Shown in pieces: positions 1 through 8,921 of a stretch of DNA of 64,000 nt. Source of the DNA: JAUVKT01 sp942491535. Lineage in GTDB: Bacteria; Bacteroidota; Bacteroidia; Bacteroidales; VadinHA17. The translations under genes were made by a program, and so were the position numbers. Positions within the stretch are counted from its first letter, which is position 1. Every line of letters begins with the position of its first letter. A model generated the notes under the pieces. That model saw only the letters and a program-made list of their open reading frames with translations. It did not search any database and was not told where the DNA came from. Location: the NCBI GenBank assembly GCA_942491535.1, contig CALOBV010000026.1, positions 1-64,000 of the forward strand. The letters run 5' to 3'.

Positions 1-285
1 TCAGCCGCCCGTTCAGTTACGTATTGCTCTCTCGGCCTGTTTTTTAAGGTCTTCCATCATAACAGGACAGTCACTCCTTCCGGATAACCGGGAAAATTAT
101 CTACCTCGGTAGTTGTAGTAAGCTGACCTCCCATCTGAATACCAGTATACATTACAGGATTGAGGTTGGCTCGTGCGGCATATATTGCAGCTGTATATCC
201 GGCTTGGACCTGATCCAATAATTAAGCATTTAACCTTTTCAAATGACTCGGAAGACTTATCTTCCTGGTTATATGACACATTCAT
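1..285 (-). pseudogene. trxB: Thioredoxin reductase N-terminus, frameshifted and cut by window edge
   Basis: Reading leftwards from the ATG at 285, the product has the FAD-binding start of thioredoxin reductase: KCLIIGSGP at about residues 19-27. The frame then breaks. The expected continuation (alanine-rich helix, MGGQLTTTT-like segment, NFPGYPEG and an MMEDLKKQAE helix) can be read in pieces in other frames down to base 1. The rest of the gene lies outside the window. The family reduces thioredoxin with NADPH through FAD and a CxxC pair, which would be downstream and is not seen here. It follows the DUF6599-like gene on the same strand with a short gap, so the two may be co-transcribed. The breaks look like small indels, so the gene could be intact in the organism. 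Confidence 0.75.
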
Positions 286-299
286 TGATTTAAAAGTTC

Positions 300-1180
300 C
301 ATTATTCTGTTAAATTTCTTTAGGCTGCGAAATTAGTGAAAAGCAAACAATAATCCATACACATCTACTGAATGTCGATATGTAAAATAATATCTCCATA
401 TCATAAGACTGATAAAAGATATCGTTTCAGGGCGACCTTCTCACCACATGCAGGAAACTGATCTATTCCCATTGAATTGCGGAATTTCTCCGGCTGGTCT
501 CAGTTTTAAACTGATAATCAGCATTTGCATTATTATCGCTCTCAACAATCAACATAATATATCCTGAAGTAGCCTTCAATATAGTTTTGCATATTCGAAT
601 GCATAATTCCCCGAAACCACATCGCCCGATATAAGAAAGCGTTTTTCAATATTATCAGGCATAAAATCACCCGGTATGTATTCGTTTATGTCGAAATTAC
701 TGCCCTCTATATCTCCTGTGACTGTTAGGCAGGATCTTTTGCAGCTTTTAATCCCTCGGAAGAACCACTGTTATTAATTATATTCACATAGTATTCTCCT
801 TACATAGCTGTAACTTCGGTAATCGGACACACAATAATAATCGCATGGACCATCGAGAGTCACACCTGAATATATTTACTGAGTAGATACCGAAAAAGCC
901 TTATCAACTGAAGGCATCCTTGTAGATCTCAACTTTCAAAGTATTCCCATTATAATCAAGATCACTTACCACGAGCCTGTCGAAACCATATTCAAGGTAT
1001 GAGTTCAGCACCTCCGTTCATATAACCGAACAGTGACTCTTTAGTGAAGGTGCGTTCCTATAGTAAGATCTTTGCTCCTCCAATTTTAGAAATATCTATT
1101 CTATATAAATCGTCGGGTACCTGGGCCCGAATGGCGACTGCCGATAGTACCAGGAAACCTGTTATAACTTTCTTAATCAT
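300..1180 (-). pseudogene. DUF6599-like secreted protein, frameshifted
   Basis: No long frame exists here, but pieces of one protein can be read leftwards from an ATG at 1180. They are a signal peptide (MIKKVITGFLVLSAVAIRAQ), then GYMNGGAEL, LEYGFDRLVV and LKVEIYKD, then FGIYSVNIFRC, then EYIPGDFMPD and KRFLISGDVVSGNYAFEYAK, each in a different frame. This order and the GYMNGGAEL/GIYSVNIF signature recall DUF6599 proteins, which are exported and of unknown function. The fragments stay in order and keep plausible spacing, so indels rather than rearrangement explain the breaks. The tail below about 450 is hard to follow and the end is approximate. Upstream is the DUF362 gene, downstream trxB. 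The family name is from memory of the motif pattern and is moderately certain. Confidence 0.55.
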
Positions 1181-1199
1181 TTTTGCCTTATTATTTTAC

Positions 1200-1368
1200 C
1201 CTGCGCTCTTTGCCTCTGCTCTCATCTCTCTGCTCTTTGCACCCTGTGCTCTGCCTGCACTCTTGCTCTCTGCTCTTTGCTCTTCGCTCTCTGCTCTCTG
1301 CTCTGCGCTCTGCGCCCTTCGCCCTTTGCTCTTTGCCCCCTGCTCCATGCTCCTTGCTCTTACGCTTC
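1200..1368 (-). repeat. Degenerate tandem repeat, CTCTTTGCTCTCTG-like on the plus strand
   Basis: About 170 bases are built from imperfect 6-12 bp units such as CTCTGC and CTCTTTGC. On the minus strand this is a purine-rich tract beginning at the stop codon of the DUF362 gene and running to the start of the DUF6599-like gene. ORFs within it are low complexity (Leu/Ser/Ala/Cys) and are not credible genes. Confidence 0.85.
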
Positions 1369-2513
1369 AATCAATGTTATATCTTCTCTTTTTGACACAC
1401 CCAGTTTCAGATCTGCTGCCATATCCAGGAATTTTGATGCACCGGGATTATCTTCTTTCTGAATCCCTTCTTCAATTCTTTTCTTAACAACGATATCATG
1501 AGCTATCCTGTCCATAGCAACAGGATCGGTACCCACAAGCATTGTTTTATAAAAGGTAAAGAACTGGGGATTAGCTCCCGGGCCACCATTAAAGCAACCT
1601 TTTAATCCGTCGGTGATATTAAGTACAACCTTTCTCCTTACCGGGGCAAAGGCACATACCTCGGCACAGGTCTCTGCCCATAGCTTTGCATGAAGTCTGC
1701 CTGTATTTGTAATTACCCCGTATGCGAGGTTTTTCATAGCATTTGTTACTGTTGCTCCTGCGTTCTTAAGAATAGGGATGTTGATTATCTTATCTACTTC
1801 CTGGGTAACGATCTTTGAATAATATGAATACTCTCCCCCATTAACCATATAAGGGATAGTGTATTCATCGTAATCTCCTTCAACATCAGCCCAGTAATAC
1901 CATTCTCTATCAATCATTTTCTCACCATAGAGAATTCCGTCACTGGCATAATAAGAGCCTTCCTTATCCTGTTGTTCGGTGCCAACTACTCTTATTCCAG
2001 GATAGTTCTCCTGTGTATATCCGACCTCTGTAAGCTGGAACTCGCGCCTGTCGAATATAATTATATCTTCCCTTTTTATACCGCTTAGCTCCAGCTGTTT
2101 GATTACTGACTTTGTTACGGCATGACTTGTTGACAATTGCTTTCCGCAACAGGGATTCACTTTGAGTCCTATCTTCTCCCTGGCGAAACGAACTGAAGCC
2201 AGGCTTTTTTAAGTTTCTTTTCGCCTGTAAGGCTCAGTATACCCTTCTCAAGCATTTTATATGCTTCTGCCTCAATAATCTCATTATCAACTACAGAATC
2301 AGAATTATCAATTTTTACTATCCTTCCCGGATACCTGCCCGGCATTGAATTCTCATTACGATCTACCTTTGCAGCATCTTTGATATTTGTTTGTGGTTTT
2401 TCGTCCTGTGGTATATAAGCTGGTGAAGCAGCAATAGGAGCGCTTGCAACCACCAATCCGCCCGTACCAAGAACCTTAAAGAATCGTCTTCTTGAAAATG
2501 GTATTTTAGTCAT
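1360..2513 (-). CDS. DUF362 domain protein with Tat signal, one frameshift
   Basis: Two adjoining frames make one protein. The first (2513 to 2169) begins with a twin-arginine signal, SRRRFFK at residues 7-13, then a hydrophobic stretch and a predicted exported region. The second (about 2170 to 1360) carries the conserved DUF362 body, including NPCCGK, the INIPILKNAGATVTNAMKN segment and a late VGTDPVAMDRIAHD motif. The junction is at a CCC run at 2178-2180; one extra base there restores a continuous reading through VSPGEKIGLKVNPCCGK. DUF362 proteins are often found with Fe-S or redox partners and their chemistry is poorly known. The Tat signal implies folding, perhaps with a cofactor, before export. 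The next genes on this strand are DUF6599-like and trxB, so a redox-related operon is plausible. Confidence 0.8.
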
Positions 2514-2574
2514 GTCGGTTTCCTTTATTTATTATAGCAGAAAGATAGGATATTTAGTTAGGAGATGCAATATT

Positions 2575-2632
2575 TGGGGTACGGGGTGCGGGGTACGGGG
2601 TACGGGGTACGAGGTATGGGGTATGGTGTCCA
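2575..2632. repeat. G-rich heptamer/octamer tandem repeat (GGGGTAC-like)
   Basis: Seven to eight imperfect GGGGTAC or GGGGTGC units lie in the divergent gap between the DUF362 start (2513) and the TlpA-like gene (2870). Runs of four G at regular spacing could form a G-quadruplex on the plus strand. Confidence 0.85.
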
Positions 2633-2696
2633 TCCTTAAATAAGGTTGACGGATTTAACTTTCTTTCTTACTGACTGACAACTTATCTCTCTTGGT

Positions 2697-2782
2697 CTCA
2701 ACTCACTCTTAACTCATTCTCAACCTTTTCAACTTTATCAACTTTATCAACCTTATCAACCTTTTCAACCTTATCAACCTTC
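2697..2782. repeat. TTATCAACC-like nonamer tandem repeat
   Basis: A tract of 9-bp units alternating TTATCAACC, TTTTCAACC and TTATCAACT, preceded by CTCAACTCACTC-like units. It lies upstream of the TlpA-like gene. On the minus strand it reads as open frame encoding repeated Lys-Val-Asp/Glu, an artefact of the 9-bp period. Together with the GGGGTAC tract it fills most of the 356-base gap 2514-2869; nothing else is seen there. Confidence 0.85.
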
Positions 2783-2869
2783 GACCTGCATAAATATGAG
2801 AGGCTCTTTCTGAACAAAATGAAATACCAGGTTGTTAAGTGACTCAGAGCCCCTAATTTATAGTACGCC

Positions 2870-3376
2870 ATGAATAAACTTTTTTTTCCCTTGCTTCTTA
2901 TTCTGTTTTCCGCTGAGGTATGGTCACAGGATATTCCTGTCATGGATTTTGACCAGCTGGAGCCAATTCTGCATCAGGAAAATGATACCCTCTACATGGT
3001 TAACTTCTGGGCTACCTGGTGTATGCCATGTGTGCAGGAGATGCCGGATATTGTGAAGTTTGCTGATGAGATGGAGGGAAGTAAATTCAGGCTGATCCTT
3101 GTAAGCCTTGATGATCCCGCTCAGATGGAGTCAAGAATCAAACCTTTTGTTAGTCGTTATAAAATTGAGGGAAAGGTGATCATTCTCGATGATCCTGATG
3201 CCAATAGCTGGATACCGAAAGTACATCCTGACTGGATGGGAGCAATTCCTGCCACGATTTTCTACTCCTCAGGCTACAGAGAGTTTCATGGGGAGATGAT
3301 TGATTATAAGACACTTAAAGAGACAATTGAACCAAAAAAAAGGAAAAAAGAAAGAGAAAAAAGAGAATACAGATGA
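2870..3376 (+). CDS. Secreted TlpA/ResA-like thioredoxin-fold protein
   Basis: A 168-residue protein with an N-terminal signal peptide (residues 1-19, ending VWSQ) and one thioredoxin fold. The redox motif WCMPC is at residues 50-54 after VNFWAT, and the cis-proline region AIPATIFY is near residue 128. These are the hallmarks of TlpA/ResA-type periplasmic disulfide reductases, used in cytochrome c maturation or oxidative repair. The tail after about residue 150 is very Lys/Arg/Glu-rich and coded by a purine-rich stretch like the repeats in neighbouring gaps. The next gene, also a secreted thioredoxin-fold protein, begins about 30 bases on, so the pair probably forms an operon. The specific substrate cannot be told from sequence. 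Confidence 0.88.
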   Translation: MNKLFFPLLLILFSAEVWSQDIPVMDFDQLEPILHQENDTLYMVNFWATWCMPCVQEMPDIVKFADEMEGSKFRLILVSLDDPAQMESRIKPFVSRYKIEGKVIILDDPDANSWIPKVHPDWMGAIPATIFYSSGYREFHGEMIDYKTLKETIEPKKRKKEREKREYR

Positions 3377-3405
3377 AAAAGAGTAATAAATAAATGATAA
3401 TTATT

Positions 3406-3996
3406 ATGAGAAAAGTATTGATCTTATTACTGTTTGCAGCCGGGAGTGACGACTGCCTCAGCCCAGGGTTACAAGCCCGGCGATTTTGCCAGCGATTTCA
3501 AATTAAAAAATATTGACGGTAAAATGATTTCATTATCGGATATTCCTGATGCAAAAGGGTATATTGTTATATTCACCTGCAACACATGTCCGGTTTCTAA
3601 AGCCAATGAAGACAGGATTATTCAGCTCGACAAGAAGTTTAAATCCAGAGGATACCCTGTCATAGCATCAACCCTAACAACCCGGAAGTTCAGCCTGATT
3701 CTTTTGAAAAAATGATTGAAAGAGCAAATGAAAAAGGCTTTACCTTTCCTTACCTGCTCGATGAGGGTCAAAAGGTTTACCCTGTATATGGTGCTGTAGC
3801 AACTCCTCATACCTATCTGATAAATAAGGAAGGGAATAAATTGAAGGTAGTTTATACCGGGGCCATTGATAATAACTCAAGGGATGCATCAGCTGCCGAT
3901 CAGCACTTTCTGGAAGATGCTGTCAATGCTCTCCTGGCAGGCACAACACCGGAAGTTACTACAACGCGTGCCATTGGCTGCTCGATAAAAAAATAA
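3406..3996 (+). CDS. Secreted AhpC/TSA-type redoxin, two frameshifts
   Basis: Three frames join into one protein of about 195 residues. ATG at 3406 (or 3394, same frame) gives a signal peptide MRKVLILLLFAAG. The body continues in the next frame as KPGDFASDFKLKNIDGK and FTCNTCPVSKANEDR, then returns to another frame with KMIERANEKGFTFPYLLDEG and ATPHTYLINKEG. The order is that of AhpC/TSA-redoxin proteins with a CxxCP motif (CNTCP). The breaks are at a GGG run (3442-3444, one base too many) and an AA pair (3670-3671, one base too few). It follows the TlpA-like gene closely. The family is thiol-dependent reductases or peroxidases; the specific role is unknown. Confidence 0.78.
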
Positions 3997-4031
3997 GCAG
4001 GCAGTAAGGCTCACTTCTGAAACCTTTTTAG

Positions 4032-4235
4032 TTGACGGGGTAAGAATGAGTTTGAGTTTGAGTTAGTAGTTAACTTCTAAACTCACTCTCAACTCATTTT
4101 AAACTCTATCTCAACTTTCTCAACCTTATAAACCTTATAAACTTTAGAATCTTCGTTCGAGGATCCTTCGAAAAATAAGCAATCAAAGATTTGGTTTTCG
4201 ACTTTTCAACTTTTTCAACTTTTTCAACTTTTCCT
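4032..4235. repeat. GAGTTT / CTCAAC / TTTTTCAAC repeat tracts before tRNA-Pro
   Basis: Downstream of the redoxin gene the plus strand first shows GAGTTTGAGTTTGAGTTAG-like units and then the near-complement CTAAACTCACTCTCAACTC, so the first part can fold into an imperfect hairpin. Further on are CTCAACC/TTATAAACC units and then (TTTTTCAAC)n at 4199-4230, which runs directly into the tRNA promoter. Confidence 0.75.
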
Positions 4236-4236
4236 T

Positions 4237-4244
4237 TATATTTG
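4237..4244 (+). promoter_or_regulatory. Bacteroidota -7 promoter box TATATTTG for tRNA-Pro
   Basis: The octamer matches the Bacteroidota -7 consensus TAnnTTTG exactly and ends 14 bases before the tRNA. The region where a -33 element would be expected is occupied by the TTTTTCAAC repeat, so the repeat tract forms part of the upstream promoter region. Confidence 0.65.
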
Positions 4245-4258
4245 CGCAGCAAAATAAT

Positions 4259-4334
4259 CGGGATGTAGCTCAGCACGTTTTAGAGTACCCGTCTGGGGGG
4301 CGGGGGGTCGCGAGTTCAAATCTCGCCATCCCGA
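4259..4334 (+). tRNA. tRNA-Pro (anticodon GGG)
   Basis: A 76-base cloverleaf: acceptor stem CGGGATG pairs with CATCCCG followed by discriminator A; T arm GCGAG-TTCAAAT-CTCGC; anticodon stem CCCGT/GCGGG around loop CTGGGGG, giving anticodon GGG with T33 and G37. The D arm GCTC/GAGT is present, but its loop reads CACGTTTTA and lacks the usual GG pair (G18-G19). No CCA is encoded. A terminator follows. Confidence 0.88.
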
Positions 4335-4348
4335 CAAAAGCAACAAAG

Positions 4349-4376
4349 CCTTACCGCTAAAGCGGTAGGGTTTTTG
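4349..4376 (+). terminator. Rho-independent terminator of tRNA-Pro
   Basis: A GC-rich hairpin, CCTTACCGCT-AA-AGCGGTAGGG, is followed by TTTTTGT. It begins 14 bases after the tRNA and ends a single-gene transcript. Confidence 0.85.
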
Positions 4377-4420
4377 TGTTTAGAAGCGTTGAGAGCTTGC
4401 TCTCGGAAGCGTATAAATGC

Positions 4421-4455
4421 AAGCCCCGCGGCAAACTCTGTTTGCCGTGAGGCTT
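4421..4455. other. Hairpin with GGCAAAC/GTTTGCC stem
   Basis: AAGCC...CGGCAAAC, loop TCT, GTTTGCCG...GGCTT. The stem is about 15 bp with two or three mismatches. The same GGCAAAC/GTTTGCC core recurs in both copies of the direct repeat that follows. No run of T follows, so it is not an obvious terminator. Confidence 0.7.
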
Positions 4456-4480
4456 TGCTGCTTTTAGTTTACTCCCCTTA

Positions 4481-4760
4481 GAGATCACGACCCGAGGGCT
4501 CGGGGGACGTAATCTCAGCCATCTCTGCCCACGCTGCAGTCTGGCTCGTCGCTATAAAGTTTACCCCCGGCAAACTTGTTGCACACTCCCCTCAGTTTTT
4601 TCCCCTTAGAGTATCACTAAGCCTGAAGGGCCGAAGGTATCGGCCAATAATGCCGTCCAAGGGCCGAGATCACGGACGGGCTCGGGGGACGTAATCTCGG
4701 CCATCTCTGCCCACGCTGCAGTCTGGCTCGTCGCTAAAGTTTGCCACCGGCAAACTTATT
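4481..4760. repeat. Two direct copies of a ~95-base non-coding module
   Basis: Copy 1 (4481-4580) and copy 2 (4666-4760) share GAGATCACG, a near-identical core from CTCGGGGGACGTAATCTC through CCATCTCTGCCCACGCTGCAG to GTCTGGCTCGTCGCT, and a terminal inverted repeat AAGTTTGCC/GGCAAACTT (perfect at 4737-4757, one mismatch at 4557-4577). The spacer between them holds GGGCCGAAGGTATCGGCC-type inverted repeats. No coding frame is credible. With the hairpin at 4421 this fills the gap from the tRNA terminator to the C69 gene. It may be a structured RNA or the remains of a small mobile repeat; the sequence does not decide. Confidence 0.8.
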
Positions 4761-4833
4761 TACGCTCCACCCCGATACTGATGGTCGGTGCGACTGCCCT
4801 GTGGAGAGTTCTATATAACTAAATAATCCAGAG

Positions 4834-6444
4834 CTATTTCCACTCCTTCAATTTATATTGCTCAGGACGTTCCTGAATAACCTTCTTCAGCCATTCTTCA
4901 GGATAACCTACACCCCTGGCCCGGCCATTCTTATCCTTAACATAACCGTCATTATACTTGCATATCAGCTGCTCCCCGAGCTCAACCCATTCCTTGAAAA
5001 CATATTCCGAATGGGCATTACAATAATTGGTGAGATAGCGAATCATAAGCTCAGGATCGGTCTTATACATCTCAAGAGCTGCATTTTCAACGGCTGGCTG
5101 TGAAGCAATAGCTATCCTCTCAAGCCTGTATTGTGATTCCTGTATATCTTTTACCATATATGAATATTTCAGGTTGGCATAATTAGCAACAAAGTTAAAC
5201 ACCCACCATGCTGAATCCCATGAGAAATCCTGCAGATCGCCTGCCTGGTATGGTGCAGGTATATTATCCACGCCGCAATAAAATGGCACAAAACAATTGG
5301 TATAGGCATCATCTACTCCATACCAGTTAATACAGCCAATAGGATCGGGCAGCCATGACCGTGACTGTGAAACAAATGAATAAGCTGTCTGCTGTGTTGC
5401 CACAGGTCTTTCCCAGGCATAAGACACATCATCTACTTCCCATCCCAGGGGGCGCCAGCGGTAAGGACTTTCAAAAGGTCCTGCATCCACTCCTTTTGTC
5501 ATATCAAACTCGGTACCTTCATAATGATCACGCAGAAGGCTGAATACCTTCTCTAGCGATATTTTCTCATCAGGCTTGATAAATAAGGGGTAGGGATCAG
5601 CTCCCTCAACAGCTCTGTGATAATCCGGGGACAGGTCAAGTGATGGAGCACATCGTCTGAAAATGCTCCATACACGCGATGCACATGCACGCAGACTTGA
5701 AGGAGTGGGAGGACAGTAAGCAATGTTAAAACGGAAAGGCTCACCTGAATCCGGATTATAATATCCCTTTTCAATAGCAAAGGATTTAACATCCTTACAA
5801 TACATACAGTTATCCTTATCATCAAATGGTATCTCACCTATCCTGGAAAGGTTGGCATGGCATGAGATATATCCCTCAGGGACTCTCAGGGCAACCCATA
5901 TGATTCCTTTTACTCCCGGACCTTTCCCCGATAATTCCATAAACCAGGCCTCTTCAGAGTCAGAGATGGAGAAGGCCTCCATAGGGCCAATATACCCATA
6001 TTCATCAACCAGGTCTACAATTACCTTTATCCCTTCCCTGGCTGTTGTGGCTCTTTGAAGCATAAGTTCCATAAGCTGGCCATAACCCAACAAACCATCA
6101 GGGTTATATAGTTCATCACGTCCGCTGGTGGTAGTTTCACCAATAGCCACCTGATGCTCATTAACATTCCCTACAACCTTATATGTATGCGGAACCTGCC
6201 TGATCTTATGCACTTCCCCGTCTCTCTTCTTTATTTCAATAAATGGATCATCTGCATGATCCATGGCAGGGATATAGCGCATCCGTCCAACAAACTCAGC
6301 ATCACAGGCATAGGTAACCATCACCGATCCATCGACAGAAGCACCTTTTGATATAAGCAGGCTGGTGCAATTATCATTCCGCTCCTGTGAACTGACATTG
6401 AAAAATATAAAATATACACTTAAAGCAAAGAGAATCTTTTTCAT
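4834..6444 (-). CDS. Secreted C69 family dipeptidase
   Basis: A 536-residue protein with a signal peptide (about residues 1-20, VSSQ) followed by NCTSLLISKGASVDGS. Cys26 is the expected N-terminal nucleophile of peptidase family C69 (Ntn-hydrolase fold), exposed when the preceding residues are removed. The conserved HQVAIGETTTSGR segment and the SFVSQSRSWLPDPIG motif in the C-terminal third match the two other C69 proteins in this window (52316-53866 and 54061-55725). The length is normal for secreted Bacteroidota members. The family cleaves dipeptides and probably other amides. It is transcribed alone, divergent from the SDR gene, and converges with the tRNA region. Substrate preference is unknown. 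Confidence 0.9.
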   Translation of the reverse strand: MKKILFALSVYFIFFNVSSQERNDNCTSLLISKGASVDGSVMVTYACDAEFVGRMRYIPAMDHADDPFIEIKKRDGEVHKIRQVPHTYKVVGNVNEHQVAIGETTTSGRDELYNPDGLLGYGQLMELMLQRATTAREGIKVIVDLVDEYGYIGPMEAFSISDSEEAWFMELSGKGPGVKGIIWVALRVPEGYISCHANLSRIGEIPFDDKDNCMYCKDVKSFAIEKGYYNPDSGEPFRFNIAYCPPTPSSLRACASRVWSIFRRCAPSLDLSPDYHRAVEGADPYPLFIKPDEKISLEKVFSLLRDHYEGTEFDMTKGVDAGPFESPYRWRPLGWEVDDVSYAWERPVATQQTAYSFVSQSRSWLPDPIGCINWYGVDDAYTNCFVPFYCGVDNIPAPYQAGDLQDFSWDSAWWVFNFVANYANLKYSYMVKDIQESQYRLERIAIASQPAVENAALEMYKTDPELMIRYLTNYCNAHSEYVFKEWVELGEQLICKYNDGYVKDKNGRARGVGYPEEWLKKVIQERPEQYKLKEWK

Positions 6445-6555
6445 TGGATTTATACTTTAATAATTATTAAGATTAGTAACATACCAAATTATTATTTTGA
6501 ATCAAGATATCAAAGCAAAACTCCCTGAATAAGCCTAATTAAATAAAATCAAGAT

Positions 6556-6581
6556 ATTGGTGGCAAATTATAGCCACCAAT
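6556..6581. other. Perfect 9-bp inverted repeat in a divergent promoter region
   Basis: ATTGGTGGC, 8-base loop, GCCACCAAT. It lies between the divergent C69 (starts 6444) and SDR (starts 6742) genes, with no T run after it on either strand. It could be an operator or an mRNA leader hairpin; the function is not shown. Confidence 0.45.
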
Positions 6582-6741
6582 TTAAAAACCAGCGCCTGAA
6601 TATTTTCCCGGGAGATTTTGGCTATTGGGCCCGTAGCTTAAAATTAATCATTCAGTAACTGTTCGATTTTATATCAAAATATTGTACAACTTTTCCTATC
6701 GTTTATTGTTATACTCAGAATAATATTAAGCGATTTATATA

Positions 6742-7667
6742 ATGAGTGAAAATAATTGGACTATAAACAATATACCAGACTTAAAAGGAAAAGTTATAAT
6801 TGTTACCGGTGGAAACAGTGGGCTTGGATTTGAGTCAGTTAAAGCCTTCGCCAAAAAAGGAGCAGATGTGATACTTGCAAGCAGATCACTTGAAAAAGGT
6901 AATCTGGCCAGAACGGAAATAGTAAATGAGTACCCTGATTCAAGGATTGAAGTTATGGAGCTGGATCTTGGCGACCTGGAATCTGTCAGAAACTTTGCTG
7001 ACAAATTCAGTAAAAAATATAAAAAACTCGATATCCTTTTAAATAATGCAGGGATAATGATGACTCCATACTTAAAAACAAAGGATGGCTTCGAAGGACA
7101 GTTGGGAACAAACCACCTTGGTCATTTTGCACTGACTGGTTTATTATTAGATAAAATACTTAATTCACCAGGTTCAAGAGTTATTAATGTGAGTAGTATG
7201 GCCCACAAAAGTGGGAAAATGGACTTCAATAACCTCCAGTTTGAAAATGGGAAAGGGTATTCACCGATGAAGTCATATGGACGTTCAAAACTATCTAACC
7301 TTCTTTTTATATACGAACTGCAGAGAAGACTGGAGTCTTCCAATCACTCTTCAATAGCTATTGCAGCCCACCCGGGTGTTGCTACAACCAACCTCTCACG
7401 ATATCTGGAAAACAAACTGTTTTATAAGTTACTTTATCCTGTTTTTAAGAATATATCACAGGATCAGGCAATGGGTGCGCTACCCCAGATAAAGCAGCAG
7501 CAGACCCGCTTTTAAAAGGCGGTGAGTACTTTGGACCAGATGGAAAGAGAGAGATGAAAGGTTATCCTGTTATAGTTGAATCTAACGAGGCCTCACATAA
7601 ACTCAATAACGCGAAAATTCTATGGGAAATCTCGGAAAAACTCACAGGGGTTAATTTTGAATTATAA
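6742..7667 (+). CDS. Short-chain dehydrogenase (retinol dehydrogenase-like), one frameshift
   Basis: The first frame gives 257 residues with a Rossmann motif TGGNSGLG at 22-29, NNAG at 101-104, Ser151/152 and the catalytic YGRSK (Tyr179, Lys183). It stops at 7515 inside a Gln-rich artefact, while the next frame continues ADPLLKGGEYFGPDGKRE and ends TGVNFEL at 7667. The break is at a CCCC run (7483-7486), where one more C restores the frame. The whole protein would be about 308 residues, normal for this retinol/WW-domain oxidoreductase-like SDR branch. It should use NAD(P)H to act on an alcohol or carbonyl; the substrate is unknown. The pirin gene follows about 95 bases later on the same strand. 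Confidence 0.85.
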
Positions 7668-7762
7668 TATCCGGCATAAATTTAATTAGCTATTAAGGCG
7701 GTAAGATGGTGTAAATAACTATCTCAGTGAAATAACTTAACTTTATTAAAAACTATAAAGTT

Positions 7763-8782
7763 ATGAGCCCTCAGAGTATAAAAGCAATTAAACCACTTGG
7801 ATTTCAGTGGGAGACCAACAATCCTTTTTTATTTTGTGTCCACCACAACGATTCCTACCCCAGGGGCAATGAAGAGATGGGACCTGAAGCCTCCCTTGCA
7901 GGAAGAAGCATCGGCCACGACTTTGTTCCAAAAGATGGATGGAGGATGTACCATGGGAATAAGATACCCGGGTTCCCTGTTCACCCTCACCGTGGATTTG
8001 AAACCATTACAATAGTACTGGAAGGGATGGTTGATCATGCCGATTCAATGGGAGCTGCAGGAAGATACGGAGGCGGTGATGTACAGTGGATGACAGCAGG
8101 GTCTGGTATCCAGCATACCGAAATGTTTCCTCTCTTAAACAGGGATACTCAAAATCCACTCGAGCTCTTCCAGATCTGGCTGAATCTACCTAAAGCGGAT
8201 AAATTTGTTAATCCATATTACACAATGTTCTGGAATGAAGATATTCCTAAACTAAACTTCGAGGATAATAGCGGGAAGCTTACAGAAGTAACTCTTATCG
8301 CAGGTCACCTTAACAACAGCAGGGCACTTTCGCCCCCACCCGACTCATGGGCTGCAAAAGATGATTCAGACCTGGCAATAATGCTAATAAGAATGGATCC
8401 TGGTGCTAAATGGAAACTTGAAACTAATTCACCGGATACTGAACTTTCACTTTACTTCTACAGGGGAGACAGCTTAAGAATCAATAAATCCAATATCCCT
8501 TCCTACCAGGCGGTTCACCTGTATAAAGGCTCTCCTGCTGTACTGGAGAATGGACCCGAGGAATCATACCTTCTCGTTCTCCAGGGAAAGCCGATCCTTG
8601 AAACGGTAATACAATACGGACCTTTTGTAATGAACTCAAAAACAGAAATACAGGAAGCTTTTGAGGATTTCCGCAGAACTGAATTCGGAGGCTGGCCATG
8701 GCCCAGGCCTGACCAGGTACACGAAAGGAAACTTGGGCGATTTGCGAGGTACGCAAATGGCAAAGAGGAAAAAAGGGACTAG
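7763..8782 (+). CDS. Pirin family protein
   Basis: A 339-residue bicupin. The N-terminal cupin carries the metal site of pirins: His74 and His76 in HPHRGFET, then His118 and Glu120 in SGIQHTE. A pirin C-terminal cupin follows (LVLQGKPILE near residues 270-280), and the protein ends with an Arg/Lys-rich tail. Pirins are iron-binding cytosolic proteins; some act as quercetinases and others as redox-responsive cofactors, so the function here is open. Length and both cupins are complete. It sits between an SDR and the octaheme cytochrome, with separate gaps of 95 and 139 bases, so it may be transcribed alone. Confidence 0.9.
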   Translation: MSPQSIKAIKPLGFQWETNNPFLFCVHHNDSYPRGNEEMGPEASLAGRSIGHDFVPKDGWRMYHGNKIPGFPVHPHRGFETITIVLEGMVDHADSMGAAGRYGGGDVQWMTAGSGIQHTEMFPLLNRDTQNPLELFQIWLNLPKADKFVNPYYTMFWNEDIPKLNFEDNSGKLTEVTLIAGHLNNSRALSPPPDSWAAKDDSDLAIMLIRMDPGAKWKLETNSPDTELSLYFYRGDSLRINKSNIPSYQAVHLYKGSPAVLENGPEESYLLVLQGKPILETVIQYGPFVMNSKTEIQEAFEDFRRTEFGGWPWPRPDQVHERKLGRFARYANGKEEKRD

Positions 8783-8921
8783 AGTTATATAGAATATACA
8801 ATCAAACCTGCCAAAATTAACCCGAAAATGGCATCTTCTATGCCCAAAAACATGTGAAATTTTCCCGGTATCTTTTAATATTAGCTAATTTTACTGCTTA
8901 ATTAGTCTAAATAAACATACC

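Noticed and set aside
1200..1368. CRISPR-like array from repeated units
   Set aside because: The units are 6-12 bp, imperfect and without spacers. No cas gene is in the window. It is a degenerate tandem repeat.
1044..1487. Plus-strand ORF of 147 residues rich in Leu, Ser, Ala and Cys
   Set aside because: It is translated from the CTCTTTGC repeat and overlaps the DUF362 gene end. The composition reflects the repeat period, not a protein.
2698..2943. Minus-strand ORF ending in repeated Lys-Val-Asp/Glu
   Set aside because: It arises from the 9-bp tandem repeat and overlaps the start of the TlpA-like gene on the other strand.
4421..4760. Insertion sequence or integrated element next to the tRNA
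   Set aside because: No transposase or integrase frame, no duplicated tRNA end and no target-site duplication were seen. Only short non-coding repeats are present.
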